From: an uncultured Dehalococcoidia bacterium
Lineage (GTDB): Bacteria > Chloroflexota > Dehalococcoidia > Lucifugimonadales > UBA3495
Direction: 5' to 3'
Length of the DNA stretch: 64,000 bases
Assembly: GCA_951812535.1 (NCBI GenBank)
Contig: CATOSK010000003.1
Location: 35,001 to 99,000, forward strand
Shown: in pieces, positions 29,397 to 37,334 of the stretch
Layout of the letters: each line of letters begins with the position of its first letter
Numbering within the stretch: position 1 is the stretch's first letter
Notes under the pieces: model-generated
What the model was told of the DNA's origin: nothing
The model's input: only the letters and a program-made list of their open reading frames with translations
The model's database searches: none
Position numbers and translations under genes: made by a program

Positions 29397-30236
29397 TCAG
29401 AGGGACTGCCAGTAGCGGCGGCCCTCCAGGCGGACTATCTTGCCGAAGCCGGGGGCGGGCAGATGCACGGCGGCCACCGGCAGGCCTTCTTGCTCCATGC
29501 GGTCCAGCAGGGAGCCCCGGGTGGCCCGGGCCTGGGCGGCATCCATGTCGGCGCGGGAGACCCAGTCCTGCTCATGCACCTGGGCGGTGTTGTGCAGGAC
29601 GTCCCCCAGAACCAGCGCCGACTCCCCCTGGGAGCGGATGACAATGCTCATGTGTCCAGGGGTGTGCCCGGGCGAGGGCAGGCTGGTCAGCTCGCTGGTT
29701 ATCTGCGTCTCCCCCTCCATGAACTCGATCAGGCCCAGGTCCTCCAGCGGCCATACGCACTGGGGAGCGTTGGGGAACCGTCCCTCGACCAGCGCCGGAT
29801 CGTGGCAAGCCTCCCAGTCGCCCCGGCTCATCCAGTAGCGGGCGTTGGGGAAGGTGGGCACGTACTTTCCGTCGGCGGACTGGAGGTTCCAGCCGACGTG
29901 GTCCCGGTGCAGGTGGGTCATCACCACCGCATCAATCTCGCCGGGGCTGATACCGTGAGCCTGGAAATCGTTCAGCAGCTCGCCCCACGGCGTTTCCGGC
30001 GCGTCGTCCGGCTTCGGCCCCAGACCCGTATCCACCAGGATATTCTTCCCGTCGGAGCGGATCAGAAAGGCGGCCAGGTTGAAGCTGACCTTCCCTTCGC
30101 GGCTGAGGTGGTCCCGGTAGGGCTGCCAGTTCTCCTCAGGAATTGATGGGAAGAAGTTGCAGAGGTCGAACTCCAGCAAACCGTCGGAAAGCGACGTGAT
30201 CGAGACGTTGCCGACGGTCATGACGTTGCCTGCCAT
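29397..30236 (-). CDS. MBL-fold metallo-hydrolase
   Basis: A 279-residue metallo-beta-lactamase-fold protein with the HxHxDH motif H-L-H-R-D-H-V-G, D-T-G-L-G-P near residue 71, P-S-P-G-H-T-P-G-H and L-V-L-G-D-V-L-H. The order fits the AHL-lactonase/quorum-quenching-like branch, but many unrelated esterases share it. ATG 30236 has AGGAGGG just upstream. It is the first gene of a minus-strand series running through to the nitrile hydratase alpha gene. Confidence 0.88.
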   Translation of the reverse strand: MAGNVMTVGNVSITSLSDGLLEFDLCNFFPSIPEENWQPYRDHLSREGKVSFNLAAFLIRSDGKNILVDTGLGPKPDDAPETPWGELLNDFQAHGISPGEIDAVVMTHLHRDHVGWNLQSADGKYVPTFPNARYWMSRGDWEACHDPALVEGRFPNAPQCVWPLEDLGLIEFMEGETQITSELTSLPSPGHTPGHMSIVIRSQGESALVLGDVLHNTAQVHEQDWVSRADMDAAQARATRGSLLDRMEQEGLPVAAVHLPAPGFGKIVRLEGRRYWQSL

Positions 30237-30355
30237 AAGCCCTCCTGAAGAAATGGAGAAGAAAGTAGGGATGCTGGGAAACCGTGGCTGATTTTAACAC
30301 ATCGCCTCCCCGTTCCTTCCCCGGGGTTTCTCCACCGGGCTCCGCCTGGAAAATC

Positions 30356-30385
30356 TTGTAACCCCACCGCATAACCGCCTACAAT
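30356..30385 (+). promoter_or_regulatory. Promoter of the ABC-F gene
   Basis: TTGTAA (30356-30361), an 18-bp spacer and TACAAT (30380-30385). This leaves a leader of about 80 nt before the GTG start at 30473. Confidence 0.55.
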
Positions 30386-30472
30386 ACCGGCAATGTTGTC
30401 ACTACGCCCGAACAACCCCTACGCAATCCTCTCATTGTCTTATCCCATTTCGCCGTCCCGGGGCCCGCTTTC

Positions 30473-32338
30473 GTGAACATCGTCTCGGCATCCGGCCTGG
30501 CCCTGGCCTACGGCGACGCGGAGGTCTTCTCCGGGATTCACCTGGAAATCCCCGACGACGCGCGCATCGGGATGGTCGGCCCCAACGGGGCGGGCAAGAC
30601 ATCCCTGCTGCGGGTGATTTCCGGCGAGGCCGAACCCGACGCCGGCCGGCTTCGCCTCCATACCGGCCTTCGCATCGGGTATGTCCCGCAGGTCCTCCCA
30701 GGCGAAATCCCGGGCACCGTCCGCGACTACGTGATGACCGCCTTCGACGACCTGCGCCTGCTGGAAGGCCAGATCGAGTCCAGCCTGGCGCTTCTCGGCA
30801 CCAACGGCCACGGGGGTGATGACTTCCACGCCGGCGATTACGCCGCCTTGCTGGACCAACTTGAGGCCCGGGGCGGCTACGATTACGAAAGCCGCCTGGA
30901 AAGGGTGGCCGCCGGGATCGGCCTGACTCCCGACACTCTGGACACTCCGGCGGACGCCGCCAGCGGCGGGGAGCGCACCCGGGCGGCCCTGGCCCGCGCC
31001 CTGCTCTCCGAGCCTGACCTGCTCATCCTCGACGAGCCCACCAACTACCTGGACCTGAAGGGACTGGACTGGCTGGAACGCCTCCTGAGCCACTTCCGCA
31101 AGGCTTTCCTCGTGGTGTCCCATGACCGGTACTTCCTCGACCGGGTGGTCAACCGGGTCTGGGAACTGGACCACGAGCGGCTCCAGAGCTTCCCCGGGAA
31201 CTATTCCAAGTACCGAGCGTTGAAAGGGGAGCAGATTGACTGGCAGCGGAAGCGCTACCAACGCCAGCAGGAATACATCGCCAAAGAGGAGGAGTTCATC
31301 CGCCGTTACGGCGCCGGTCAAAGGGCGCGGGAGGCCCAGGGACGGGCCAAGCGCCTCGGCCGGATGGAACGGTTTGAAGCGCCTCCCCCTGATGCTCCCA
31401 TCCGGCTGGCGTCAGTCACCGCCGGGCGCACGGAGCACGTCGTCCTGAGAACCCAGGACCTGGCCGCCGGATACTTCGAGAACGGCCAACCCCACAGGCT
31501 TCTCTCAGTCTCCGACATCCAGTTGGAACGGGGGACCCGGGTCTCCATCCTGGGAGACAACGGTGCGGGCAAGACCACCTTCCTCAACACCATCCTGGGG
31601 GAACAGCGCCCGCTGGAAGGCTCGGCATACCTGGCCGCCGCCGTCGAAGCCGGTTACTACCGTCAAGGACACGATTCCATCCCCGAGGATATAACCGTCT
31701 TCGAAGCGTTGCTGGAGGCTAGGAATATTCCCCTGCCCGAGGTCAGACCCTACCTGGCCCGCTTCCTGTTCCGCGACGACGAGGTTTTCCAGGAAGTTGG
31801 CACCCTCAGCGGCGGTCAGCGGAGCCGCCTCTCCCTGGCCCGCCTGCTCATTACCGAGCCCAATCTGCTGGTCCTCGACGAGCCGACAACCCACCTGGAC
31901 ATCGCCACCCGCGAGGCGCTGGAAAAGGTCCTCATGGACTACGAAGGGACTATCATCGCCGTTTCCCACGACCGCCACTTCATCTCCCTCATCGCCCAGC
32001 AACTATGGATCGCCGAAGACGGACAGGTCACGGTGTTCCCCGGAACCTACGCCGAATGGGAACAGAAGAACCGCCCCGAGCCTCCGGCGGAGCCTCGCCG
32101 TCCCCGCCCGGCACCCCCGCGACAGCCCGCTGCGGTCAAGGCCAAGCCCGAGGCCAAGAAAACGAAGGTGGATATGGCCCAGGTCATTGACGACCTGGAA
32201 ACGAGGCTGGCGGTTATTGAAACCGACCTGGAGACCGCTTCAGCGGGGCAGGATGTGTCGGCCATCGTCCGGCTGGGGGAGGAACACGAAACAGTCCAGC
32301 GGGAGCTGGAAGAGGCCTGGCTGGAATTTACCCGCTAG
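30473..32338 (+). CDS. ABC-F family ATPase
   Basis: Soluble ATPase with two nucleotide-binding domains and no membrane part; the family acts on ribosomes. Walker A motifs are G-P-N-G-A-G-K-T (near residue 38) and G-D-N-G-A-G-K-T (near 363). Signatures are A-S-G-G-E-R-T-R and L-S-G-G-Q-R-S-R, and both have L-D-E-P-T-N/T-Y/H-L-D. Between them lies the ABC-F linker K-R-Y-Q-R-Q-Q-E-Y-I-A-K-E-E-E-F-I-R-R. A Pro/Arg-rich stretch precedes a C-terminal coiled coil (about residues 560-621), like Uup/YfmR-type proteins. The start codon is GTG. Confidence 0.93.
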   Translation: MNIVSASGLALAYGDAEVFSGIHLEIPDDARIGMVGPNGAGKTSLLRVISGEAEPDAGRLRLHTGLRIGYVPQVLPGEIPGTVRDYVMTAFDDLRLLEGQIESSLALLGTNGHGGDDFHAGDYAALLDQLEARGGYDYESRLERVAAGIGLTPDTLDTPADAASGGERTRAALARALLSEPDLLILDEPTNYLDLKGLDWLERLLSHFRKAFLVVSHDRYFLDRVVNRVWELDHERLQSFPGNYSKYRALKGEQIDWQRKRYQRQQEYIAKEEEFIRRYGAGQRAREAQGRAKRLGRMERFEAPPPDAPIRLASVTAGRTEHVVLRTQDLAAGYFENGQPHRLLSVSDIQLERGTRVSILGDNGAGKTTFLNTILGEQRPLEGSAYLAAAVEAGYYRQGHDSIPEDITVFEALLEARNIPLPEVRPYLARFLFRDDEVFQEVGTLSGGQRSRLSLARLLITEPNLLVLDEPTTHLDIATREALEKVLMDYEGTIIAVSHDRHFISLIAQQLWIAEDGQVTVFPGTYAEWEQKNRPEPPAEPRRPRPAPPRQPAAVKAKPEAKKTKVDMAQVIDDLETRLAVIETDLETASAGQDVSAIVRLGEEHETVQRELEEAWLEFTR

Positions 32339-32347
32339 GGACCCGTC

Positions 32348-33211
32348 TCAGTCGAAGAACTTCCGAATCTCCGCCAGGCAGTGGTCCGGGTGTTCCATGG
32401 GAACGAAGTGGGATCCCCTCCCAAGCGGTTTCAGCCGGAAGCTTCCGGCTTCGCGCATCAGGTGTTGGACCGCCGGGTCGTCTTCCATCTGCCGACCGTC
32501 GTATTCCCCAACCAGCAGCAGGTAGTCGCCGCCCAGGCCCTTCAGAATCTCCGGCGGATTCAACTCCTGCCGCGCCACGTAAAAGGCTGCCTCGGCGTCG
32601 TTGGGACACTTTATTTCCACGCGTCCATCGTCCAGCAGCCACGTGCCCCCGTCGATGTAGTCGGTGAACACCTCGTCGGTCCAGGTGGTGAAGGTGCGGC
32701 GGTGACGGTAGGCGTCGAACATTTCGTCCCTGCTGTTCCAGACTGACCGCTTCTGGGCCGTTCTTGCCATCCGGTCCCGCTGCTCCTCGGGCGTCAGCAT
32801 CTCCATCGGGCTGGGCCCGACCCGGGTATCCAGCAGCGCGACCTTGCCCACAATACCGGGATGGGATGAATCGGCCAGCAGCAGGGCCATCCCGCCGGCG
32901 GAATGGCCCACGCCGAAGGGCCGCTCCAGTCCCAGGGCCTGGATGATCGCGGCTATATCCGCCCCCAGGTCCAGGAAAGTGTAACCCGTCCCCGGCTTGT
33001 CCGTGTCGCCATGCCCACGCAGGTCGGGGCAGATAACCCGGTAGTCCGCCGACAGGTCCCGGGCGTTGGCGTTCCACACCTGGGCGCACAGTCCAATCCC
33101 ATGCATCATCACCAGAGGCGGACTGGACGCGTCGCCCCATTCCAGGTAGTGGTGGCGGATGCCGTTGGCTTCCACGAAGTTGCTCAGCGGTTGCTTACTG
33201 GACGCTCCCAA
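32348..33211 (-). CDS. Alpha/beta hydrolase
   Basis: Alpha/beta-fold hydrolase with oxyanion strand V-M-M-H-G-I-G-L, nucleophile elbow G-V-G-H-S-A-G-G, an acid candidate in L-L-L-V-G-E-Y-D-G-R, and the catalytic His in G-R-G-S-H-F-V-P-M-E-H-P. It begins around FVEANGIRHHYLEWGD, as in 2-hydroxymuconate semialdehyde hydrolase-like or haloperoxidase-like esterases. The start is uncertain: TTG 33211 has GGGAGG just upstream, while TTG 33244 adds 11 residues. It converges on the ABC-F gene with 9 bp between stops. Confidence 0.85.
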   Translation of the reverse strand: MGASSKQPLSNFVEANGIRHHYLEWGDASSPPLVMMHGIGLCAQVWNANARDLSADYRVICPDLRGHGDTDKPGTGYTFLDLGADIAAIIQALGLERPFGVGHSAGGMALLLADSSHPGIVGKVALLDTRVGPSPMEMLTPEEQRDRMARTAQKRSVWNSRDEMFDAYRHRRTFTTWTDEVFTDYIDGGTWLLDDGRVEIKCPNDAEAAFYVARQELNPPEILKGLGGDYLLLVGEYDGRQMEDDPAVQHLMREAGSFRLKPLGRGSHFVPMEHPDHCLAEIRKFFD

Positions 33212-33350
33212 TGTTCCTCCCGTGACTGATGGCGTTGGGCCCAAAACAGTCTATTGAGGGCGCAAAACCGTGTCAAACCAGACTCGTTCACCGCCGCCGG
33301 GGTTCCGCTACAACAGACACGCCGGGAGAAACTCGTGCCCCCCAATGCCG

Positions 33351-33356
33351 TATAAT
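33351..33356 (+). promoter_or_regulatory. Possible -10 box for the Uma2 gene
   Basis: An exact TATAAT at 33351-33356, 105 bp before the ATG at 33462. No convincing -35 is present at the right distance. Confidence 0.35.
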
Positions 33357-33461
33357 GGGCTCACCATCCCCGGTCTGGAAATCGCTTCATTCTATTGCGC
33401 TAGTTTTAGCGCCGGTGCAATAGCCCGTTACGCCATCAAACCGCCGTCCGCGAGGCCTGAC

Positions 33462-34196
33462 ATGACCACCAACCCCTCCGCCAAGGCCGCCCCTTCCACC
33501 GGATACATCGTGCTACCCGACGCGCCGAAGCCAGAGGACATGAACAACTATCTCTTTTTGCACTCCCCCGGCAACTCCCACTTTCTGGCTTTGCACCTCG
33601 GCAACCCGGACACCACCCTGATGCTTGGCGACACCTACATCGCCAGGGAACCGACCTCCAGTCAGCTAGGACTGTTCGCTCCCGACCTGTTCATTGCCTT
33701 CAACGTCAACCCCGCCGCCGCCAAGGAACGCAACGGCTATGTTATCTCCGAGCAGGGCAAGCCCCCGGACTTTGTGCTGGAGATTGGGTCGCGCTACACC
33801 GGCCGCCGCGACGTTACCGTAAAGCGGGAGGGATACGCCGCCCTGGGCATTCCGGAGTACTGGCGGTTCGACGATTCCGGCGGACGCTTCCACGGGGCTC
33901 CCCTGGCCGGGGACCGGCTGGTGGACGGCATCTACCAACCAATCCCCATCGAACAGCTGGAGGCCGGGACGTATCAGGGATACAGTGCGGCGCTGGACTT
34001 GTTCCTGCGGTGGGAGGACGGGAAGCTGGGCTGGTACGACCCGGCGACGGGGAGGCATATCCCCCGGTTCAGCGATGAGCGGGAACGGGCGGATGCCGAG
34101 CGAGCGAGGGCGGAAGTTGAGCGCGATCGGGCAAATCAGGCCGAGGCGCGGGTACGCGAACTCGAAGCGGAACTCCGCAGCCGGGAACAACGCTGA
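33462..34196 (+). CDS. Uma2 family protein (PD-(D/E)XK nuclease fold)
   Basis: A 244-residue member of the DUF820/Uma2 family, which has a restriction-endonuclease-like fold. The core is L-F-A-P-D-L-F-I-A-F-N-V (the Asp), P-D-F-V-L-E-I-G-S (the Glu), V-K-R-E-G-Y-A-A-L-G-I-P-E-Y-W-R-F-D (the Lys and the typical E-Y-W). The C-terminal 45 residues are an Arg/Glu/Ala-rich coiled coil (E-R-E-R-A-D-A-E-R-A-R-A-E-V-E-R). The function is unknown; genomes rich in this family often carry many copies. ATG 33462 begins the folded part; the open frame upstream crosses the TATAAT. Confidence 0.85.
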   Translation: MTTNPSAKAAPSTGYIVLPDAPKPEDMNNYLFLHSPGNSHFLALHLGNPDTTLMLGDTYIAREPTSSQLGLFAPDLFIAFNVNPAAAKERNGYVISEQGKPPDFVLEIGSRYTGRRDVTVKREGYAALGIPEYWRFDDSGGRFHGAPLAGDRLVDGIYQPIPIEQLEAGTYQGYSAALDLFLRWEDGKLGWYDPATGRHIPRFSDERERADAERARAEVERDRANQAEARVRELEAELRSREQR

Positions 34197-34233
34197 CAGC
34201 TTTCAGTCCCGGTCCCACCTCCGCGTTCTCGCG

Positions 34234-34272
34234 TTGACAGTCCGGTAGCCCGTTTGTTAAATTTGTAACAAA
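34234..34272 (+). promoter_or_regulatory. fmdB promoter with overlapping palindromic operator
   Basis: TTGACA (34234-34239), a 17-bp spacer and TTAAAT (34257-34262) form a good sigma-70-type promoter. A perfect inverted repeat, TTTGTTA (34253-34259), N6, TAACAAA (34266-34272), covers the -10 box, the usual position for a repressor site. The segment is very A/T-rich in a GC-rich setting. Confidence 0.6.
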
Positions 34273-34330
34273 TTCGGGTTCCGTCAAATGGCGGCAAAAA
34301 CCCGTCCCATCCCGCCCCAGGAGGCTTCGA

Positions 34331-34642
34331 TTGCCACGCTACGATTACCAATGTACTGGCTGTGGAAACGACTTTGAACTTACCCAGAGCTTCAAGGAAG
34401 CCGGTTCCGGCACCTGCCCCCTCTGTTCCGGGGAAGGACGCCGCGTCTTCCACGCCGTACCCGTCATTTACAAGGGCTCCGGGTTCTACACCACCGACTA
34501 CGGCCGCCCCAAGACCCGGGTGGACAACAACAAGGAGGAAAAGGAGGCCAAGAGCGGCTCCGAATCTTCCGAGTCCAAGTCCACTTCTTCCTCAGAGACC
34601 AAGTCCGAATCCACCGCCGCGGCGGCTTCCAGCGACTCCTAG
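34331..34642 (+). CDS. FmdB-family zinc-ribbon protein
   Basis: A 103-residue protein starting MPRYDYQCTGCGNDFELTQS. Zinc ligands C8-x2-C11 and C29-x2-C32 form one ribbon. After residue 60 it is a low-complexity Ser/Glu/Lys tail, as in many FmdB-family regulatory proteins. The start is TTG 34331, with AGGAGG ending six bases before it. The transcript should end at the perfect stem-loop 34737-34771. The function is not established for the family. Confidence 0.88.
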   Translation: MPRYDYQCTGCGNDFELTQSFKEAGSGTCPLCSGEGRRVFHAVPVIYKGSGFYTTDYGRPKTRVDNNKEEKEAKSGSESSESKSTSSSETKSESTAAAASSDS

Positions 34643-34736
34643 AACTTTCTCTCTAGAGGCAACCGCTCTCGCCCCCAATTTGGGCAACTTGTCCAAAGCG
34701 GCTGGGCGGTTCCCTTTGTCCAGCCAGCGAATATCG

Positions 34737-34771
34737 CCCGTCACCCCATCAGTCGCGGGGTGACGGGTTTT
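34737..34771 (+). terminator. Intrinsic terminator whose T-run holds the dtd start codon
   Basis: CCCGTCACCCC (34737-34747), a 9-base loop and GGGGTGACGGG (34757-34767) form a perfect 11-bp stem followed by TTTT (34768-34771). The TTG start of dtd is at 34770-34772, inside the T-run. Confidence 0.8.
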
Positions 34772-35231
34772 GCGCGCCTTGGTACAGAGGGTTTCATCCG
34801 CGTCCGTCCAGATTGACGCCGAGACCGTTTCCTCCATCGGCGCCGGATTGCTGGTGCTGCTGGGAGTGGCGGAAGGGGACAACGAGGCCGATGCCGCATA
34901 TCTCGCCGGCAAGGTCGCCAACCTCAGGATCTTTGCCGACGGCGAGAACCGCTTCAACCGCTCCGCCCTGGACATTGGGGCGGAGCTTCTGGTTGTCAGC
35001 CAGTTCACCCTGTACGGCGACACCCGCAAGGGCCGGCGTCCCGACTTCACGGCCGCGGCGAACCCCGAAGAGGCCCGCCGCCTCTACGAGCACACCGTTG
35101 AATTGTTCCGAGGACTGGGCCTGGCCACCGCCACCGGGCGCTTCCAGGAATACATGGAGGTGACCCTGGCCAATGACGGCCCGGTAACCCTGATGCTGGA
35201 CAGCGCCGACCGGCAGAGACCGCGCCGCTGA
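34770..35231 (+). CDS. dtd: D-aminoacyl-tRNA deacylase
   Basis: Removes D-amino acids and misloaded glycine from tRNA. It has the full N terminus MRALVQRVSSASVQID, the S-Q-F-T-L-Y-G-D catalytic motif near residue 78 and the A-N-D-G-P-V-T-L-M-L-D (NxGPxT) motif near residue 135. It has 153 residues. The conserved MRALVQRV start forces the TTG codon at 34770, which lies in the T-run of a strong hairpin; there is no free upstream Shine-Dalgarno, because GGGGTGACGGG is in the stem. Confidence 0.94.
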   Translation: MRALVQRVSSASVQIDAETVSSIGAGLLVLLGVAEGDNEADAAYLAGKVANLRIFADGENRFNRSALDIGAELLVVSQFTLYGDTRKGRRPDFTAAANPEEARRLYEHTVELFRGLGLATATGRFQEYMEVTLANDGPVTLMLDSADRQRPRR

Positions 35232-35243
35232 ATCCTTCCCGGC

Positions 35244-35771
35244 CTAGCGGTGCCAGCCCATTCCGAGGAACAACCCCCGCAGGTAGGCGATCTGTCCGCC
35301 GTGGGCCACGGCGTCCCAGGTCATCTGCCCCAGTCCGGCTGCCACCGTGCGCGGCTCCGGGGCCGGCGGGATCACCTTTACCACCGCCAGGTCGTCCAGC
35401 GTCAGACCCTCCAGGTATGCCTCGGCCGCCGCCCGCACCGCTCCGTAGTATCCGGTCAGCGTCTCCTTGGAAGGAGCGTCCCACGCAGCGACCTGCTCGC
35501 CCGTCCAGCCCACGCCCCGGTCCTCCGGGTCATCGGCCATGCCGAATTGGCCGGCCCAGCCGCCGCTGACCCACAGCTGTTCCGTTTCCTGCAGCCGGGT
35601 GTGGATGAACGTGTCCACCACCCGGCACATGTGCCACATTATCCAGGCCACGGAGTTGCACTGCTCGGCAGGGATGCGGGCGACGAGGGCGTCGTCCATG
35701 TCGGCCAGCGCCGCGTCGATCATGTCCCAGTTCCGCCGATGCGCGGTCAAGAGTCCTTCTGCGGGCAGCAT
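35244..35771 (-). CDS. DinB family protein
   Basis: A 175-residue four-helix-bundle protein of the DinB/YfiT-like metalloenzyme group. Likely metal histidines are in I-M-W-H-M-C-R-V-V-D near residue 47 and in V-A-H-G-G-Q-I-A-Y-L-R near residue 157. The family includes thiol-dependent transferases and hydrolases, so the reaction is unknown. It converges with dtd (12 bp between stops) and lies just downstream of the carboxymuconolactone decarboxylase-like gene, probably in one transcript. Confidence 0.82.
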   Translation of the reverse strand: MLPAEGLLTAHRRNWDMIDAALADMDDALVARIPAEQCNSVAWIMWHMCRVVDTFIHTRLQETEQLWVSGGWAGQFGMADDPEDRGVGWTGEQVAAWDAPSKETLTGYYGAVRAAAEAYLEGLTLDDLAVVKVIPPAPEPRTVAAGLGQMTWDAVAHGGQIAYLRGLFLGMGWHR

Positions 35772-35791
35772 ACAGCCCTCCCCAGGATTGC

Positions 35792-36349
35792 CTATTGTCC
35801 GGTTACGGGAATCTCCGGCCCCACTCCATCCGGGAGGTCCACCTCGAAGGCCGCCAGGATCTGGCCCACGAGCAGGTAATGGCCGATAAGAGCGGTGATC
35901 TCCAGGGTCTTGCTCACACCGTACTTGTCCACGACCGCCTTGTAGGTGGCGTCGCTGATCTTCCGGTACTGGAGCAGTTCCTTGGTGTACGTGACCAGCA
36001 GGGCCGTCTCACCCTCCAATCCGTAGGGAGCGGTGCCGTTGGCGATGGCGGCGACCGTCTCATCCGACACGCCGGCCTGCCGTGCCAGGCGGGCGTGGGC
36101 CGAGAACTCATACTGGTTCTTGATCTCCCGGGCCGTGGTTATGATGATTGTTTCCTTCAGGGACTCGGGCAGGTCCAGGTTGAACCGGACGAAGGCTCCG
36201 GTGTGGGCCACCCGGGCCGCCAGGTCGGGACTGTGGAGCAGCACGCCGTAGGGGCCGCGCACACTGCCGCGGCTGTCGGCTATGGAGTCGTAATACTGGT
36301 GTTCCTCGGGTTTCAGCTCTTCTCTCGAAACATTACCTAGCCGCGCCAT
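35792..36349 (-). CDS. Carboxymuconolactone decarboxylase family protein
   Basis: A 185-residue all-helical protein with the CMD-family core L-K-E-T-I-I-I-T-T-A-R-E-I-K-N-Q-Y-E-F-S, then A-H-A-R-L-A-R-Q-A-G-V-S-D-E-T-V. The AhpD-type Cys-x-x-Cys is absent, so it should not be a peroxidase-type disulfide enzyme; it may be a decarboxylase or a non-catalytic relative. A perfect tandem 14-bp repeat lies just upstream at 36363-36390. Confidence 0.82.
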   Translation of the reverse strand: MARLGNVSREELKPEEHQYYDSIADSRGSVRGPYGVLLHSPDLAARVAHTGAFVRFNLDLPESLKETIIITTAREIKNQYEFSAHARLARQAGVSDETVAAIANGTAPYGLEGETALLVTYTKELLQYRKISDATYKAVVDKYGVSKTLEITALIGHYLLVGQILAAFEVDLPDGVGPEIPVTGQ

Positions 36350-36786
36350 TGCTGCGCCTCCTTGTATTCCTGACTGTGTATTCCTGACTGCATTTCAGAA
36401 CAGTATCCGGATCTCCGGATGGCGGCGGAATACCCCCGTCCGGGCCGCCCTTGATGATACCTGCTGGCGGCAGCCGTGTCGAACCAATGAAGCAGCCGCC
36501 AGGAAGCGGGGGGACTTGCGGGGTCAACCCAACGCCGAGGAGGATTCGGCGGACCGGAACGGCCTCGGCTCGCTCTGACCGGAGTTTTCGTACTTGCGCC
36601 CAACCCCCTTTTCTTGTAACCTTGGGTTGCTCATTCAGCACACGAAGCCGCCAAGCTCGCCTTTGAAAACCCACCCGGTGACCCACCCTCCCTTCGCCCC
36701 TTGACAAGTGAACTTCATTGGGCGCGAAAGGGGCGGCCTTTTGGGGGAAGGCGGCGGCGACACTCAGACTAGGAGGAAGGCAACGA
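36350..36786. other. Intergenic region between the CMD-family gene and sodN
   Basis: 437 bp with two divergent genes. It carries TGTATTCCTGACTG twice in tandem (36363-36376 and 36377-36390), a TTGACA at 36701-36706 that could be the sodN -35 although no good -10 follows at 16-18 bp, and the sodN ribosome site AGGAGG at 36771-36776. Minus frames here (for example 36337-36603) are Pro/Arg/Ser-rich with no known motif and I regard them as non-coding. Confidence 0.5.
36363..36390. repeat. Perfect tandem 14-bp repeat, two copies
   Basis: TGTATTCCTGACTG repeated head to tail with no spacer, 14 bp upstream of the leftward CMD-family gene. Confidence 0.75.
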
Positions 36787-37236
36787 ATGATTAACCCGCT
36801 GCGCTGGTTGAAGGTACAGAAGGCTTACGCCCACTGTGACATCCCCTGCGGAATTTACGACCCCATCTCGGCCAAAATCGCGGCCCAGACGGTCCAGAAA
36901 ATGGTACTCCGGATCGAGGCTCTCGAGCACGGCCACGACGCTGGAACCGCCAACACCATGTCCCGCTACGTGGCGGTCAAGGAACAGCATGCCGAGCTCT
37001 GCAAGCATGAACTGCGCGTCCTCTGGGCCGACTACACCTGGCCCAATACCGACCCCAACGAAATTGCCTCCAAGTTCAACGCCGCCCTGAAGCTGGCCGG
37101 ACAGTGCAAGCAGACCGTCAGCATGGAAAACGCCGAGAACCTGGTCGCCGCCATTGACGACATCGCCACCGTCTTCTGGGGCACCAAGGGCGTCGAGTAC
37201 AGCGACCCCAACGCCGCCGTCCGCTACGGCGCATAA
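36787..37236 (+). CDS. sodN: Nickel superoxide dismutase
   Basis: Dismutates superoxide using a nickel hook. After a 15-residue prepeptide (MINPLRWLKVQKAYA) comes the hook H16-C17-D-I-P-C21-G-I-Y, where His1, Cys2 and Cys6 of the mature protein bind nickel. The four-helix body includes M-S-R-Y-V-A-V-K-E-Q-H-A-E-L-C-K-H-E and F-W-G-T-K-G-V-E-Y. It has 149 residues, the normal precursor length. It needs the SodX protease to trim the prepeptide; no sodX is visible within the window. ATG 36787 follows AGGAGGAAGG. Confidence 0.96.
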   Translation: MINPLRWLKVQKAYAHCDIPCGIYDPISAKIAAQTVQKMVLRIEALEHGHDAGTANTMSRYVAVKEQHAELCKHELRVLWADYTWPNTDPNEIASKFNAALKLAGQCKQTVSMENAENLVAAIDDIATVFWGTKGVEYSDPNAAVRYGA

Positions 37237-37265
37237 CACCTTACCGAAGGGAAAGGAACCAGAAC

Positions 37266-37298
37266 AGGGGCGGGTCTGTGGACCCGCCCCTTAGTTTT
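37266..37298. terminator. Terminator after sodN
   Basis: AGGGGCGGGTC (37266-37276), loop TGTG, GACCCGCCCCT (37281-37291), then TAGTTTT: an 11-bp perfect stem with a T-rich tail. It also ends near the heme operon's last gene. Confidence 0.85.
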
Positions 37299-37334
37299 GC
37301 CTGGGGGAATGCCCGTCGCTATCCCTAAGGAGGT

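Noticed and set aside
36333-36707. Minus frame overlapping the CMD-family gene start
   Set aside because: Low-complexity Pro/Arg/Gly composition, crosses the tandem repeat, no homology.
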